This document shows positions 62,868 to 64,000 of a DNA stretch of 64,000 nt, piece by piece. The stretch is from positions 221,276-285,275 of the forward strand of contig NZ_JAAGUY010000003.1 in NCBI RefSeq assembly GCF_010868145.1. The letters run 5' to 3'. Under the pieces are notes generated by a model. It had not been told where the DNA came from. It did no database searches and worked only from the letters and a program-made list of their open reading frames with translations. Both the position numbers and the translations under genes were made by a program. The stretch is from Nocardia cyriacigeorgica (lineage in GTDB: Bacteria; Actinomycetota; Actinomycetes; Mycobacteriales; Mycobacteriaceae). Each line of letters starts with the position of its first letter. Within the stretch, counting starts at the first letter, position 1.

Positions 62868-63159
62868 CCGTTACAGCCGGCTGGGCGGTGCTCGATTCCA
62901 GCAGGCGCGCGCGCCGGTGAGTTGCCAGTGGCGTGCGTGGGACACCCGGTAGATCTCGCACGGGCGGCGGGTGCAGGATCGCGTGGGCCGGCGTTTCGCT
63001 CACCGAGTCCGCCGCTCCCGGCATCCCATTCTTCGGCCGAACGCCTTCCTGTTTAAAAGGAAATTAGTACTGTAAATTCCCTACCTGCGGATCCTTGTTC
63101 ATCTACGGCTCGGATGATGCTGACGCATGGTTCGAGCCCAAGCACGCTAGGGAGCTCGT
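62868..63159. other. Intergenic region with an AT-rich patch
   Basis: No gene is apparent. An unusually AT-rich stretch at 63052-63080 (TTTAAAAGG, then GGAAATTAGTACTGTAAATTCC, an imperfect inverted repeat) stands out from the GC-rich background. It may contain the promoter or operator of the MHYT gene. GGCTCG (63107-63112) and CGAGCC (63133-63138) could form a leader hairpin. Confidence 0.4.
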
Positions 63160-63936
63160 GTGCCCACGATCGATCACTTCAGCTATGGGTGGCTCACACC
63201 CGTCGTCGCGTACCTGATGTCGTTCACCGGGTCATTGCTAGGGCTACGCTGCATGGCCAGGGCGCAGTCGACATCGATGCGTGACGGATGGATGATCGCG
63301 GCGGCAGTCGCCATCGGCGGCACCGGAGTCTGGGTGATGCACTTCATCGCCATGCTCGGCTTTTCGATCGAGGGCGCCTCGATCCGCTACAACGTGCCGA
63401 TGACGCTGATCAGCGCGCTCATCGCCATGGTGGTCGTGTGGATCGGGCTCGGCGTGGCCCAACGGCGCAACTGGGGGCCTGGCGCGCTCCTGATCGGTGG
63501 CGCGATCACCGGCGTCGGCGTCGGCACCATGCACTACTGCGGCATGTATGCGATGAAATCCGATGCCGCGCTCGACTACAACGGGTGGATCGTCCTCGTG
63601 TCCATCGTGATCGCGGTGATCGCGGCGACGGCGGCATTGTGGTTCGCACTGCACGTGCGCGGCACCCTCGCGACCGTCGGCGCCGCCGTCGTCATGGGAA
63701 TCGCCGTCTCAGGAATGCACTACACCGGCATGTTCGCCATGCGCGTGCAGCACGCGGCGCACATGCATCAGCCATCCGGTGCGGGTGCCGGGCAACTGCT
63801 GACCCCGTTGACGGTCGGCGTCAGCATGGTGACGGTCGTCCTGCTGTTGCATCTCGCCATGACCGAAGCCGGGGGATCCGAGGCCCGCCCCGTACGGTCA
63901 CGGCGACCGGCCCGCTACTGGCCAACCCAGGACTGA
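63160..63936 (+). CDS. Stand-alone MHYT-domain membrane sensor
   Basis: The 258-residue protein from GTG 63160 has about seven transmembrane helices. The three conserved MHYT repeats are WVMHFIAMLGF, GTMHYCGMYAM and GMHYTGMFAM, the proposed metal-binding motifs for sensing O2, NO or CO. In well-known members the domain is attached to GGDEF/EAL cyclic-di-GMP modules; here the protein ends after a short Arg/Pro-rich tail with no output domain. It therefore probably signals through a partner or acts in redox or copper sensing. Confidence 0.88.
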   Translation: MPTIDHFSYGWLTPVVAYLMSFTGSLLGLRCMARAQSTSMRDGWMIAAAVAIGGTGVWVMHFIAMLGFSIEGASIRYNVPMTLISALIAMVVVWIGLGVAQRRNWGPGALLIGGAITGVGVGTMHYCGMYAMKSDAALDYNGWIVLVSIVIAVIAATAALWFALHVRGTLATVGAAVVMGIAVSGMHYTGMFAMRVQHAAHMHQPSGAGAGQLLTPLTVGVSMVTVVLLLHLAMTEAGGSEARPVRSRRPARYWPTQD

Positions 63937-64000
63937 CCCACCCGAGCCCTGGCGCCCCGGCCCTGCCGACGACTACGGCCCGCGTTCCGCCCAGCACCAG

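Overview
The window is a single uninterrupted stretch of high-GC actinobacterial chromosome. GTG starts are common, many starts overlap upstream stops, and the gene content points to the Mycobacteriales (Nocardia/Rhodococcus-like). Many genes follow the order I recall for the Mycobacterium tuberculosis segment Rv2731 to Rv2699c: DUF349 protein, Rv2728c-like, miaA, dapF, hflX, fadE20, lexA, an SOS-linked membrane gene in the chiZ position, nrdR, PhzF-like, PAC2, ideR, sigB, DUF3099, DUF3039, YihY and a DUF7455 zinc-ribbon protein. Other modules are spliced into this backbone. I see no rRNA, tRNA, CRISPR array, insertion sequence or prophage.

Layout. 1-9040: DUF349 protein (cut by the window edge), then a co-directional housekeeping run (extradiol-dioxygenase-like protein, miaA, SPOUT rRNA methyltransferase, dapF, hflX, acyltransferase, fadE20-like acyl-CoA dehydrogenase). 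9158-12024: a DapB-like/SDR pair divergent from an IclR-like regulator, with an inverted repeat between them. 12160-16784: gamma-glutamylcyclotransferase-like protein, lexA with two SOS boxes, a membrane protein in the chiZ position, a large secreted protein, nrdR, and a tiny secreted cysteine-containing peptide. 17124-27073: hrpA, membrane proteins, an aminotransferase, a PhzF-like protein, and ahpD-ahpC divergent from an intact oxyR. 27186-33481: an SDR remnant, a two-gene polyamine module (AdoMet decarboxylase/aminopropyltransferase fusion plus PLP decarboxylase), a DUF3516 helicase and a PAC2 protein. 33776-48780: lipoprotein, two DnaA-box-like sites, DUF4192 protein, galE-ideR, an AcuC deacetylase overlapped by a GNAT/acyl-CoA-synthetase-like acetyltransferase, sigB with an ECF-type promoter, and the Rv2709-Rv2707-like genes. 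48802-55337: three regulator-centred accessory modules (TetR/SDR, AraC/methyltransferase, SNF2 helicase-SWIM/TetR). 55611-63936: DUF952 protein, three 68-bp tandem repeats, a NarL-type two-component system, a GAP-family membrane protein, a KhtTU-type K+/H+ antiporter, an isolated eutBC pair and a stand-alone MHYT membrane sensor.

How the genes fit together. Stress and regulatory functions are concentrated here: LexA/SOS, IdeR/iron, OxyR-AhpCD/peroxide, SigB/general stress, NrdR/nucleotide reduction. The AcuC/GNAT pair should set reversible lysine acetylation. The decarboxylase plus fusion enzyme should make a polyamine. EutBC would deaminate ethanolamine using adenosylcobalamin. The most unusual items are the fused polyamine enzyme with a divergent transferase motif, the acetyltransferase whose synthetase-like domain lacks the phospho-histidine segment, the tandem DnaA boxes, the 68-bp repeats and the SOS-linked protein that has lost its LysM domain. 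I found no strong candidate for a wholly new multi-gene system. All functional calls rest on reading motifs by eye; no database search was run.
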